From RHLJ01 sp965601955 (GTDB taxonomy: Bacteria > Bacteroidota > Rhodothermia > Balneolales > Balneolaceae), in assembly GCA_965601955.1 (NCBI GenBank), contig OZ271855.1:1302001-1366000 (forward strand): a stretch of DNA of 64,000 nucleotides, given 5' to 3'. The translations under genes and the position numbers were made by a program. This document shows positions 23,703 to 33,277 of this stretch, piece by piece; within the stretch, counting starts at the first letter, position 1; the number at the start of each line of letters is the position of its first letter. The notes below the pieces were generated by a model that was not told the origin of the DNA, ran no database searches, and saw only the letters and a program-made list of their open reading frames with translations.

Positions 23703-26604
23703 GAATAAAATAAAACACGCATGTTTTCTTTTTCTTGCGCTTTTAATTTCATCTAATCTCTTTGCGCAAGATGGAAAAATAACAGGTACCGTAGTGGACG
23801 CCGAGACGGGGGAAACCCTAATTGGTGTTAACGTGGTTATCGAAGGTACAATTCAAGGTACAGCGACCGATATTGATGGGAATTATACCATCAGAAGAGT
23901 TGCAGCAGGTACGTATAACATTATTATAACCTACCTTTCATACGCTGCTCAAACAGTTACCGGGGTAGAAGTAGCAAATGGTGAAACAGTAAAGCTGGAC
24001 ATTGCTCTTCAGCCAGAGACGGAATTTCTTGAGGAAATAGTAGTTACTGCTGAAGCAGTATTAAATAGTGAAGCGGGCTTATTACGAGACCGTCAAAAAT
24101 CTATTTCTTTTAGCGATGCAATTTCTGCGGAAAGTATTTCCAAGAGTGGCTCTGGAGATGCTGCAGCTGCTCTTACAAAAGTAACAGGCGCCAGCGTTGT
24201 TGGAGGGAAATATGTTTACGTACGTGGTTTGGGTGATCGATACTCGTCAATCCAAATGAATGGAGTGGAATTACCAAGTACTAATCCCGATAGAAAAACT
24301 TTCCAATTAGATTTAATCCCTTCCTCACTACTAGAAAATATCAACACTGTAAAAACCTTTACTCCGGATAAGCCTGGTAGTTTTAGTGGGGGAATTGTTG
24401 ATATCAATACAAAGACTTTCCCTGAAGACTTACAATTCTCTCTTTCAACCTCTTTCAGATATAACACCCAATCGTCATTCAGAGATGATTTTATCAGCGA
24501 TAATACTTCTGATACAGATTGGTTAGGCTCTGATGATGGGATGAGAGCGATACCGGATATTTTTAATGATCCTGATCTCGTAATCCCAGCCGAGGTACAG
24601 GCTAGATTTAATGACTCATTAGCTACAATTCTTGATAATACAAGTAAGGCGTTCAATGAAACGATGGTTCCTGTGGAAAGAAGTATTCCACTCGATTACG
24701 GGTATTCCATTTCATTAGGTAATCAAACTACATTATTTGGTAAAGAGCTAGGATATGTAGGAAGTCTCACCTATAGTCGTTCTTATCAATACTATGATGA
24801 TGGTGAAACCGGTCGTTATAATCTTATCAACTTAGAGGCTGAACAGTTAACCCCCCTTCAACAATATACCGACCGGGTAGGGACTGATGAAGTAAATATA
24901 GGTGGATTACTCAGTTTGCAGTATAAGCTGAGTAATGCCCATAGAGTGGGAGTAAACTATTTCAGAACTCAAAGCGGCGCGAACTCAGGGCGGATTCAGC
25001 AAGGTATTTGGCCGGATGAGTTAGGCTTTCCGGAAGAAGGACAGTTCCAGCAAAGAACAAATAATGTTGTTAGCTATACCGAAAGAAATCTAAAGTATAC
25101 CCAACTATTAGGTGAGCATTATTTCGAGAACTTTCTTCAAGCCAAAGTAGATTGGTCAGCTTCATTTGCAACTACTACTCAAGAGCAGCCAGATTTACGT
25201 TTCGTATCTCATTATCAAAACCAAAACTTTGTAGGGGCAGATACAAACAATGTAATTAGAACAGCAGGTTTTGCTTTTCCTTCTCGACTTTTCAGAGACC
25301 TGGAAGAAACGAATACCAACTATGCGGTTAATGTAGAGATTCCTTTCCAGTTGCTTACAAATCATAGTTCCAAGTTTAAAATGGGAGCTTCTTATAGAGA
25401 TGTGGATAGACAGTTTAGAGAGAATTATTTCTTCATTAATCCCAGCCAAACAATTTTTACTGCTCTTGATGGGGATGTAGTAGAATTCTTCACCCTGCCT
25501 TATCGCGGTATTACCGAGCGTAATCCGGTTACAAATAGACCAACCTTTGGGAACTATGTAAGTGATAATACTCAGGACAGGAATAACTACGATGCTACTA
25601 CTGAAATACAGGCAATTTATGGAATGGTGGAACTGCCTATTACTAATAGATTAAGATTTGTTGGTGGTGCACGATATGAGCGTGCGGTTCTTGAAGTAGC
25701 AAGCTTCGATACATCTGTAGTTATTATTGATGATGTTGAAACGAGACCTGGTCAGGGAGAAATCGATAATACAGATTTACTCCCCTCTTTCAGTCTTATC
25801 TATGCATTAGGAGATAACTCTAACTTACGAGTAGCATGGACTCGCACAATCGCAAGGCCTACTGCACGAGAAATTGCTCCTTTCTCTAGCTTCGACTTCA
25901 TTGGTGATGAGGCGAAGCAAGGAAATCCTGACCTTAAAAGGACATTGATTACCAATTATGATTTCAGGTATGAGATTTTTCCCCGCCCAGGCGAAGTGTT
26001 AGCAATTAGTGCATTCTACAAAAACCTTGAAAACCCAATCGAACTTGGTTTTAGGCCTGGAGCGATTGCCACTAATGCAATTTTACAGTGGCAAAATGTT
26101 GATGAAGCAGAAATTCTGGGGCTTGAATTTGAAGTAAGAAAAAACCTGGATTTCATTTCTGATTTCACAGAAAATTTTAGTGTAGGGGCAAACTTATCCC
26201 TCATTAATTCAAGCATCGATTTACCACCTGAAGAGTTGGCGCAAAGAGCTGATTCAACACAAACAACTCGTGAGCTTCAGGGGCAGTCGCCTTATATCGT
26301 AAATGTAAATTTCGGATATGACGACGTTGATAAGGGCCTGAGTATTGGTATGTATTTCAATGTTTTCGGTCAGCGTTTATCAAACGTAGGTTTTGGTACC
26401 AATCCGGATGTATTTGAGCAGCCACGCCCTCAGCTAGATTTTATCAGCTCAAAGGATTTTGGAAATATTGAGGTGAGCTTTGACATCAAGAATATCCTGA
26501 ACTCTGAGACCAGTTTTGAATACGATTTCAGAGACAATAATGAGGCTTATCAAAGCTATAGAACCGGAATTTCTTTTTCACTCGGCGTTAAGTACAAACT
26601 TTAA
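23701..26604 (+). CDS. TonB-dependent outer membrane receptor with carboxypeptidase-like domain
   Basis: A 967-residue active transporter of the outer membrane, driven by TonB/ExbBD. A GTG start gives the signal peptide NKIKHACFLFLALLISSNLF (then AQ); no ATG is close. Next is a carboxypeptidase-regulatory-like domain (GKITGTVVDAETGETLIGVN, about 25-105), then the plug with FLEEIVVTAEAV as TonB-box-like region, YVYVRGLGDRYSSIQMNGVE and FSGGIVDINTKTFP, and a beta-barrel ending in GISFSLGVKYKL. The following gene, 30 bases on, encodes a four-module secreted protein, and this type of receptor is often paired with single-module relatives of it. The substrate cannot be read from sequence. Translation may be controlled by the hairpin over its start. 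Confidence 0.93.
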   Translation: MNKIKHACFLFLALLISSNLFAQDGKITGTVVDAETGETLIGVNVVIEGTIQGTATDIDGNYTIRRVAAGTYNIIITYLSYAAQTVTGVEVANGETVKLDIALQPETEFLEEIVVTAEAVLNSEAGLLRDRQKSISFSDAISAESISKSGSGDAAAALTKVTGASVVGGKYVYVRGLGDRYSSIQMNGVELPSTNPDRKTFQLDLIPSSLLENINTVKTFTPDKPGSFSGGIVDINTKTFPEDLQFSLSTSFRYNTQSSFRDDFISDNTSDTDWLGSDDGMRAIPDIFNDPDLVIPAEVQARFNDSLATILDNTSKAFNETMVPVERSIPLDYGYSISLGNQTTLFGKELGYVGSLTYSRSYQYYDDGETGRYNLINLEAEQLTPLQQYTDRVGTDEVNIGGLLSLQYKLSNAHRVGVNYFRTQSGANSGRIQQGIWPDELGFPEEGQFQQRTNNVVSYTERNLKYTQLLGEHYFENFLQAKVDWSASFATTTQEQPDLRFVSHYQNQNFVGADTNNVIRTAGFAFPSRLFRDLEETNTNYAVNVEIPFQLLTNHSSKFKMGASYRDVDRQFRENYFFINPSQTIFTALDGDVVEFFTLPYRGITERNPVTNRPTFGNYVSDNTQDRNNYDATTEIQAIYGMVELPITNRLRFVGGARYERAVLEVASFDTSVVIIDDVETRPGQGEIDNTDLLPSFSLIYALGDNSNLRVAWTRTIARPTAREIAPFSSFDFIGDEAKQGNPDLKRTLITNYDFRYEIFPRPGEVLAISAFYKNLENPIELGFRPGAIATNAILQWQNVDEAEILGLEFEVRKNLDFISDFTENFSVGANLSLINSSIDLPPEELAQRADSTQTTRELQGQSPYIVNVNFGYDDVDKGLSIGMYFNVFGQRLSNVGFGTNPDVFEQPRPQLDFISSKDFGNIEVSFDIKNILNSETSFEYDFRDNNEAYQSYRTGISFSLGVKYKL

Positions 26605-26634
26605 CTATTAACCTAACTAACAAAACCAACAAGT

Positions 26635-29600
26635 ATGAAGCACTTATATACTATATGTTTGTTATTGGTGATGGCAACTGCTAATGTTTTTGCCCAGCAA
26701 GTTGTAGTAACTGATAATATTACATCCAATACTACCTGGACTGCGGATACAGAGTACATCCTTAATGGACTTGTATTTGTAGATTCTACGTTCACACTTA
26801 CGATTGAGCCTGGTACTATTATAAAGGCTAGATCAGTAACTAACATCACCACTGGCGAAGGTGCTTCTGCACTTATCGTAAAAAGGGGTGCGCAAATTGA
26901 TGCTCAGGGAGCTGCAAACAATCCAATTATTTTTACTTCAGAGTTCGATGATCTTAACGATGGAACGGACTTAACTCAGTTCGACCGAGGACTTTGGGGT
27001 GGTATTATTATTCTTGGACGAGCAACTACTAACGAAACAAGCACAAATATCCAGATTGAAGGTATCCCTTCTGAGCAACCAGCCCTTTATGGTGGTTCTA
27101 ATGATGGTGACAACTCTGGTACATTAAGATATGTTTCTATCCGACATGGTGGTTTCTCTATCTCAGGTGTTCCTGGTGATGAAATCAACGGTCTTACCAT
27201 GGGTGCTGTTGGTTCAGGAACTACGATCGAATTTGTCGAAGTATTTGCAAACCTTGATGACGGATATGAGTGGTTTGGTGGTACCGTAAATACTAAATAC
27301 CTCGTTGCTGCTTTCTGTGGTGATGATTCTTTCGATTATGATCAGGGATTCCGTGGTATGGGACAGTTCTGGTTCTCCTTACAAGGTACCGATGAAGCTG
27401 GACGTGCAGGTGAGCATGACGGTGGTGATACAAATGAAACAGGCACTCCATTTTCTCTTCCTGTGATCTCTAACGTAACATTCATTGGTTCTGGTTCAGG
27501 TGCTTCAGGAATTGGTGGTGACGGAAATGATAGAGCTTTTGCTATCCGTGACAACGCGGGTGGTCACTACTTTAACTCTATCTTCACAGATTTTGCTGGC
27601 GTTGGTATGAATATTGAAGATCTTGACGGCACTACTGATGACAGTAGGGGCCAATTAGATGCTGGAAATCTTACATTCGATAACAACTACTGGTTCGACT
27701 TTGCCGCTGGTGCTACTGCAGCAGACATCTGGCCACAGGATTTCGTAGAAACTGCATTTACAGCTGGTAATACCATTGCTGATCCTCAGCTTAATGGAAT
27801 CAGCCGTACGGTAGATGGAGGACTTGATCCAACTCTTGATGCAGCCAGCCCTGCGTTAACTGCAGGAGACTTCTCTGCTGATTCTCTATCAGATGCATTC
27901 TTCACAAATACTAGTTACGTAGGTGCTTTCAGTGGAGCTGTAAACTGGTTAGACGGCTGGACGGCTCTTTCTGATATGGGATTCACTGGTACTGCTGGTC
28001 AGGAGCCTGGTGATGCAGTAGTTGTAACTGACGATATTACCGGAAATGAAACCTGGACTTCAGACAACCTTTACATCCTAAATGGTCTTGTATTTGTTGA
28101 CTCTCTTGCTTCATTGACTATCGAGCCAGGTACAATTGTTAAAGCAAGATTCACTTCCAACATTTCTACTGGCGAAGGAGCATCTGCCCTTATCGTTAGA
28201 AGAGGTGGTACTATTGATGCTCAGGGTTCTGCAACAAATCCAATTATTTTTACTTCTCAGTTCGATGACACAAATGATCCTTCCGATTTAACCGAAACGG
28301 ATCGTGGTTTATGGGGTGGTATCATTCTTTTAGGTAAAGCTACTACTAATGAAACAAGTACAAACATCCAGATTGAAGGTATCCCTTCTGAGCAACCAGC
28401 CCTTTATGGTGGTTCTGACGATGGCGACAACTCTGGTACTCTGCGCTATATTTCTATCCGTCATGGTGGTTACTCTATCTCTGGTGTTCCTGGTGATGAA
28501 ATTAACGGTCTTACTATGGGTGCTGTTGGCTCTGGTACTACTATCGAGAACATCGAAGTTTTTGCAAACCTAGATGACTGCTATGAGTGGTTTGGTGGTA
28601 CAGTAAACTCTAAATATCTCGTTGGTGCCTTCTGTGGTGACGATTCTTATGACTACGATCAGGGATTCCGAGGTAAAGGTCAGTTCTGGTTCTCTCTTCA
28701 AGGAGCAGATGAAACGGGTCGTGCGGGTGAGCATGATGGTGGCGACACGAACGAAACTGGTGAGCCTTTCTCGCTTCCTGTAATTTCTAACGTAACATTC
28801 ATCGGTTCCGGCGAAAGCGCTACTGGAATAGGTGGTGACGGAAACGACAGAACATTCGCTATCCGTGATAACGCTGGTGGTCACTACTACAACTCTATCT
28901 TCACTGATTTTGCTGGTGTTGGTATGAACATCGAAGATCTTGACGGTACTACTAATGACAGTAGAGGCCAATTAGATGCTGGAAATTTATCATTCACAAA
29001 CAACCTATGGTTTGGTTTTGGTGCAGGTAATACAGCGGCTGACATTTTCCCACAAGATTTCGTCGAAACTGCATTTACAGCTACAGGAAACGATGTTGCC
29101 GATGCTGAATTAAGAGGAATTAGCCGATCTAACGATGCCGGCCTTGATCCGCGTCTACAATTAGGAAGTATTGCTGCTACTGGTGCTGACTTTAGTGCAG
29201 ATTCCTTAGACGACGATTTCTTCTCTCCAGTACTTTACCAGGGTGCTTTTGGTGGTTCTAACTGGCTAGCTGGCTGGACTGCTTTAGATGCAATGGGTTT
29301 TAATGGTGACATTCCATTAGAAGTTCCAACTGGTGAAGTAATTGTTACTAATAATATTACTGCAAACACAACCTGGACAGCAGACAATATTTACGTATTA
29401 GATGGTCTTGTATTTGTAGACGGTGCTGAGCTTACTATCCAGGCTGGTACTGTAATTAAAGGACGATTGAATACAAATATTTCTACGGGCGAAGGAGCTT
29501 CTGCTCTTATCGTTAGAAGAGGTGCTACCATCAATGCTCAAGGTTCTGCTGATCAACCGATCATCATGACTTCTGAAGTAGATGACGTTACTGATGGAAC

Positions 29601-32238
29601 AGACCTTACTTCAAGTGATCGTGGTTTATGGGGCGGTTTGATCATGTTGGGTTCTGCTACAACGAACGAAACAAGTACTAACATCCAGATTGAAGGTATC
29701 CCAGCTGAGCAACCAGCTCTTTACGGTGGTACTGATGATGGAGATGATTCAGGAACGTTAAGCTATGTTTCCATCCGTCATGGTGGTTTCTCCATCTCAG
29801 GTGTTCCTGGCGATGAAATCAATGGTCTTACTATGGGTGGCGTTGGTTCCGGAACTGTAATTGAATACGTAGAAGTGTATGCTAACCTTGATGACTGCTT
29901 CGAGTGGTTTGGTGGTACAGTAAACACTAAGAACCTTGTAGGTGCTTTCTGTGGTGATGATACTTATGACTACGACCAGGGCTTCCGCGGAAAAGGTCAG
30001 TTCTGGTTCTCTATCCAGGGAACAGATGAGACCGGGCGTGCAGGTGAGCATGATGGTGGTGACACGAACGAAACTGGCGAGCCGTTCTCTATCCCTGTAA
30101 TCACTAACGTTACTTACATTGGTTCTGGTGAAGGAGCTTCAGGTATTGGTGGTGATGGAAACGACAGAACATTTGCTATCCGTGATAATGCAGGTGGAAA
30201 GTATTACAACTCTATCTTCACTGACTTTGCTGGTGTTGGTACAAACATCGAGGATTTAGACGGAACATCTGATGATAGCCGTGGACAACTTGAAGCTGGT
30301 AATCTTGTATTCAATAACAACCTATGGTATGGCTTTGGAGCAGGAAACACGGCCGAAGCTATTCTTCCGCAAGACTTCGTAAGAACAAACTTCGTAGCTG
30401 CAAACAATCAGGTTGTTGATCCAAATCTTAGAGGTATTAGCCGCGGAACAGATGCAGGCCTTGATCCACGTCTAGGATTAGGAAGCCCTGCTTCAACTGG
30501 TGCCGATTTCAGCTTTGATGTTCTGGACGATGATTTCTTCACTCCAGTTATCTATCAAGGTGCATTTGGAGGATCTAACTGGTTAGCTGGTTGGACTGCA
30601 ATCGACAACGCCGGGACTCTAGGTGATATCCCATTAGGTACAGCGACTAACGAAGTGGTAGTAACTGATGATGTTACTGCAAACACTACCTGGACGAATG
30701 ACAATATTTACATTCTTGATGGACTAGTATTTGTTCAAAGTGGAGAATTAACTATTCAGCCAGGTACTGTAGTTAAAGGGCGATTGAATACAAATATCAC
30801 TACTGGTGAGGGTGCTTCTGCGCTTATCGTTCAAAGAGGAGCTACTATTAACGCTCAGGGTGATGCTTCAAATCCAATTATCTTCACTACTGAAGTGGAT
30901 GAAGTAGAAGCTACTGATCGTGGTCTATGGGGTGGTTTAATCATCCTGGGACGTGCAACAACGAACGAAACAAGTACTAACATCCAGGTTGAAGGTATTC
31001 CTTCTGAGCAACCCGCTCAGTACGGTGGTAACGACGATGCTGATAACTCAGGTACGCTTAGATATGTATCTATTCGTCATGGTGGATTCTCAATCTCAGG
31101 TGTTCCTGGTGATGAGATCAATGGTCTTACTATGGGTGCTGTTGGATCAGGTACTGTTATCGAGTACGTAGAAGTGTTTGCAAACCTTGATGACTGCTTT
31201 GAGTGGTTTGGAGGTACAGTAAATACCAAATACCTAGTAGGTGCCTTCTGTGGTGATGATACCTTTGATTACGACCAGGGCTTTAGAGGATACGGACAGT
31301 ACTGGTTCTCTATCCAGGCAACTGATGAAGCTGGACGTGCAGGAGAGCATGACGGTGGAGACACGAACGAAACCGGCACGCCATTCTCTATTCCAGTTAT
31401 CTCACACGTAACATACATCGGTTCTGGTTCCGGAGCATCTGGTATTGGTGGTGATGGTAACGACAGAGCGTTTGCAATCCGTGATAATGCGGGTGGTAAG
31501 TACTACAACTCTATCTTCACCGACTTCGCAGGAGTTGGAGCAAACATTGAAGATCTTGATGGATCAACTGAAGATAGCCGTGCTCAGCTTGAAGCTGGAA
31601 ACCTTGTGTTTGAAAACAACATTTGGTTTAACTTTGGAGCTGGAGCAACTGCTGCGGACATCTGGCCACAAGACTTCGTCGAAACTGCTATGGTAGCTGG
31701 TACTAATCAGATTGTTGATCCAGGTATTGCAGGAATTAGCAGAAGTACCGATGGCGGATTAAACCCAGAAGTAGCAGAAGATGGTGCAGCTAAAACATCG
31801 ACTACAACTGATCTTAACTCCTCAGTTAGTACCTGGTTTGATAACAGAGGTCATATCGGAGCATTCGATTATAACCAAGTATGGATCAAAGATTGGACAG
31901 GTTTAGATGACTATGGCTATCTAAATGATGCAGTTATTAATCCAAATGAGGAAGTAGGCACTGACATTCCTTCTGAAATGCAGTTAAGCCAAAACTATCC
32001 AAACCCATTCAACCCAACTACCAACATCCAGTTCGCGTTGCCTTCTACTCAGAACGTGACCTTGAAAGTGTACAACATGTTGGGTCAGGAAGTGGCAACA
32101 CTCATCAACAATGAAACCTTCCAGGCTGGAAGTCAAACCATTGCCTTTGATGCGTCTTCGCTTTCAAGTGGGGTGTACATCTACCGATTAGTAGGTGCGA
32201 ATACAGTATTGACGAAGAAAATGACCTTAATCAAATAA
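26635..32238 (+). CDS. Giant T9SS-secreted protein with four tandem ~440-residue modules
   Basis: An 1867-residue protein: signal peptide (MKHLYTICLLLVMATANVFA), four near-identical modules from residue 23 to about 1765, and a T9SS type A sorting tail (NYPNPFNPTTNIQFALP ... KKMTLIK). Each module starts VVVTDDITxNTTWTADNIYI, continues LTIEPGTIVKA, GEGASALIVKRGATIDAQG, RGLWGGIIILG and GTLRYVSIRHGGFSISG, then GDEINGLTMGAVGSGT, EWFGGTVNTKYLV and GGDGNDRAFAIRDNAGG, as in right-handed beta-helix proteins. Single-module relatives are, from memory, common next to TonB-dependent receptors in Bacteroidota, as here. The protein is very acidic and poor in Lys. It is probably displayed on the cell surface; ligand binding in support of the adjacent receptor is inference. 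Confidence 0.92.
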   Translation: MKHLYTICLLLVMATANVFAQQVVVTDNITSNTTWTADTEYILNGLVFVDSTFTLTIEPGTIIKARSVTNITTGEGASALIVKRGAQIDAQGAANNPIIFTSEFDDLNDGTDLTQFDRGLWGGIIILGRATTNETSTNIQIEGIPSEQPALYGGSNDGDNSGTLRYVSIRHGGFSISGVPGDEINGLTMGAVGSGTTIEFVEVFANLDDGYEWFGGTVNTKYLVAAFCGDDSFDYDQGFRGMGQFWFSLQGTDEAGRAGEHDGGDTNETGTPFSLPVISNVTFIGSGSGASGIGGDGNDRAFAIRDNAGGHYFNSIFTDFAGVGMNIEDLDGTTDDSRGQLDAGNLTFDNNYWFDFAAGATAADIWPQDFVETAFTAGNTIADPQLNGISRTVDGGLDPTLDAASPALTAGDFSADSLSDAFFTNTSYVGAFSGAVNWLDGWTALSDMGFTGTAGQEPGDAVVVTDDITGNETWTSDNLYILNGLVFVDSLASLTIEPGTIVKARFTSNISTGEGASALIVRRGGTIDAQGSATNPIIFTSQFDDTNDPSDLTETDRGLWGGIILLGKATTNETSTNIQIEGIPSEQPALYGGSDDGDNSGTLRYISIRHGGYSISGVPGDEINGLTMGAVGSGTTIENIEVFANLDDCYEWFGGTVNSKYLVGAFCGDDSYDYDQGFRGKGQFWFSLQGADETGRAGEHDGGDTNETGEPFSLPVISNVTFIGSGESATGIGGDGNDRTFAIRDNAGGHYYNSIFTDFAGVGMNIEDLDGTTNDSRGQLDAGNLSFTNNLWFGFGAGNTAADIFPQDFVETAFTATGNDVADAELRGISRSNDAGLDPRLQLGSIAATGADFSADSLDDDFFSPVLYQGAFGGSNWLAGWTALDAMGFNGDIPLEVPTGEVIVTNNITANTTWTADNIYVLDGLVFVDGAELTIQAGTVIKGRLNTNISTGEGASALIVRRGATINAQGSADQPIIMTSEVDDVTDGTDLTSSDRGLWGGLIMLGSATTNETSTNIQIEGIPAEQPALYGGTDDGDDSGTLSYVSIRHGGFSISGVPGDEINGLTMGGVGSGTVIEYVEVYANLDDCFEWFGGTVNTKNLVGAFCGDDTYDYDQGFRGKGQFWFSIQGTDETGRAGEHDGGDTNETGEPFSIPVITNVTYIGSGEGASGIGGDGNDRTFAIRDNAGGKYYNSIFTDFAGVGTNIEDLDGTSDDSRGQLEAGNLVFNNNLWYGFGAGNTAEAILPQDFVRTNFVAANNQVVDPNLRGISRGTDAGLDPRLGLGSPASTGADFSFDVLDDDFFTPVIYQGAFGGSNWLAGWTAIDNAGTLGDIPLGTATNEVVVTDDVTANTTWTNDNIYILDGLVFVQSGELTIQPGTVVKGRLNTNITTGEGASALIVQRGATINAQGDASNPIIFTTEVDEVEATDRGLWGGLIILGRATTNETSTNIQVEGIPSEQPAQYGGNDDADNSGTLRYVSIRHGGFSISGVPGDEINGLTMGAVGSGTVIEYVEVFANLDDCFEWFGGTVNTKYLVGAFCGDDTFDYDQGFRGYGQYWFSIQATDEAGRAGEHDGGDTNETGTPFSIPVISHVTYIGSGSGASGIGGDGNDRAFAIRDNAGGKYYNSIFTDFAGVGANIEDLDGSTEDSRAQLEAGNLVFENNIWFNFGAGATAADIWPQDFVETAMVAGTNQIVDPGIAGISRSTDGGLNPEVAEDGAAKTSTTTDLNSSVSTWFDNRGHIGAFDYNQVWIKDWTGLDDYGYLNDAVINPNEEVGTDIPSEMQLSQNYPNPFNPTTNIQFALPSTQNVTLKVYNMLGQEVATLINNETFQAGSQTIAFDASSLSSGVYIYRLVGANTVLTKKMTLIK
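26701..31923 (+). repeat. Four tandem 1.3-kb coding repeats
   Basis: Unit starts, taken at the VVVTDD codons, are 26701, 28018, 29338 and 30655, so the periods are 1317, 1320 and 1317 bases; the fourth unit ends near 31923 and is shorter by six codons at about residue 1420 (TEVDEVEATDRGLW). Long stretches are alike at DNA level, for instance around GTTCCTGGTGATGAAAT(C/T)AA in units 1 and 2, so the units duplicated recently or are kept alike by gene conversion. Unit boundaries are read by eye. Confidence 0.9.
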
Positions 32239-32290
32239 GGATTTTCTACTCACGAAACGTCTCACTTCATTGTGAGGTGTGCTGATCACA

Positions 32291-32324
32291 AAGGGAGTTC
32301 CAAGGAATTGGAACTCCTTTTTTT
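32291..32324 (+). terminator. Rho-independent terminator of the four-module gene
   Basis: GGAGTTCCAA (32294-32303) pairs perfectly with TTGGAACTCC (32308-32317) around a GGAA tetraloop, followed by seven T. It lies 55 bases after the stop codon. Confidence 0.93.
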
Positions 32325-32422
32325 ATTTAGTTAACATATTGATAAAAAAGACTTAACGTAACATGTTCTCGGTTGGAAGTCTTGTTAATACCAATAATGG
32401 TCAAAACAAAAAACCAAGAGAT

Positions 32423-32974
32423 ATGAAAAACTCAAAGAGAACATTAACAACAATCGTAGCACTTCTAACTGTCAGTATCTTTATAAGTTGTACAAGTCCG
32501 ACAATTGAGGATTCCAATCAACAGGAGATAGCACCACTTACATTACAACCAGAAGCTGAACCCACGTTACCTACATGCTCAACTAGAAAGTTGTCAACAT
32601 GGCTGGTTGGGACTAGTAATGATCCTTTAGGAGGATATACTAGCGAAGTAGTTTGCCCACCTAGCAGTGGTGGCGATGGTTATTTGAGTGTGAGTTCACA
32701 AGGAATAGCTATTGATGCAGCAAGTGGTTACCAATTTGGCGTAGATAAATGGGATGATACAGCAGGTAGTTGGGAAATCAATTATTGGACTTCAAGTTGG
32801 TTTTGGTCAGGAGAATCTATTTATGTCTATGAATCTGATGCATATGGTAACGCATTTAATGGGATGGATGGAGATGATAGGTTTAGATTCAAAGTGTACC
32901 AAGCTATTCCTACTGGAGGAGGTTCAGGGAGTGAAGTAGATTCAATAAGAGTAGTATTTGATTTGAACGATTAA
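32423..32974 (+). CDS. Small lipoprotein of unknown function
   Basis: The ATG at 32423 gives a lipoprotein signal (MKNSKRTLTTIVALLTVSIF then ISC, the Cys near residue 22), so it is preferred over the ATG 60 bases upstream, which would bury the signal. The 183-residue protein is acidic and rich in Ser, Gly, Trp and Tyr (WEINYWTSSWFWSGESIYVY), with four cysteines after the lipid Cys region at CSTRK and VVCPP, and probably folds as a beta sandwich. I do not recognise it. It is a single gene between two terminators, just after the four-module protein. Confidence 0.75.
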   Translation: MKNSKRTLTTIVALLTVSIFISCTSPTIEDSNQQEIAPLTLQPEAEPTLPTCSTRKLSTWLVGTSNDPLGGYTSEVVCPPSSGGDGYLSVSSQGIAIDAASGYQFGVDKWDDTAGSWEINYWTSSWFWSGESIYVYESDAYGNAFNGMDGDDRFRFKVYQAIPTGGGSGSEVDSIRVVFDLND

Positions 32975-32993
32975 AAAAATCAATCAATACTGG

Positions 32994-33027
32994 AAAAGGA
33001 GTCCCATCTTTTGGGCTCCTTTTTTTA
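32994..33027 (+). terminator. Rho-independent terminator of the small lipoprotein gene
   Basis: GGAG (32998-33001) pairs with CTCC (33016-33019) and CCC (33003-33005) with GGG (33013-33015), with one bulged T, followed by eight T. It lies 20 bases after the stop. Confidence 0.85.
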
Positions 33028-33045
33028 TTATCCAAAATAAAGGCA

Positions 33046-33185
33046 GTCATTGCGAGGAGAAGTTACAAAATTGTCTCGGCTGACAACGGTCGACGAAGCA
33101 ATCTCCAAAAAGAGCTGGTTCTATCAGATTACTTCGTCGAATTCTTTGGTTGCCATTTGTAGGTGCATTGCCTCCTCGCAATGAC
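33046..33185. repeat. Palindromic intergenic repeat (REP/MITE-like)
   Basis: GTCATTGCGAGGAG (33046-33059) and its exact reverse complement CTCCTCGCAATGAC (33172-33185) bound a 140-base element. Inside, CGACGAAGCAATCT pairs with AGATTACTTCGTCG with one mismatch. Repeats of the GTCATTGCGAGG...AGATTGCTTCGTCG type are dispersed in many bacterial genomes. It lies in the 303-base gap before the PTPS gene, which otherwise holds the lipoprotein terminator and a small hairpin TTTAGG/CCTAAA at 33242-33263. Confidence 0.8.
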
Positions 33186-33277
33186 GGGTTATAGAATAGG
33201 GTTTAATAAGCTGATGACTATTTGGAACCGTTGTAGAATTGTTTAGGTTAATGAGTGCCTAAATAAAAAGCATTATT

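Noticed and set aside
24216..24656. 146-codon minus-strand frame inside the TonB receptor gene
   Set aside because: Antisense to the conserved plug region; no supporting signal.
26635..32238. CRISPR or microsatellite-type repeat array
   Set aside because: The repeats are 1.3-kb in-frame protein modules with a continuous reading frame.
33190..33277. PreQ1 riboswitch before the PTPS/QueD-type gene
   Set aside because: No preQ1-I pseudoknot pattern (A-rich tail pairing into a small hairpin loop) is visible; only a 6-bp hairpin TTTAGG/CCTAAA.
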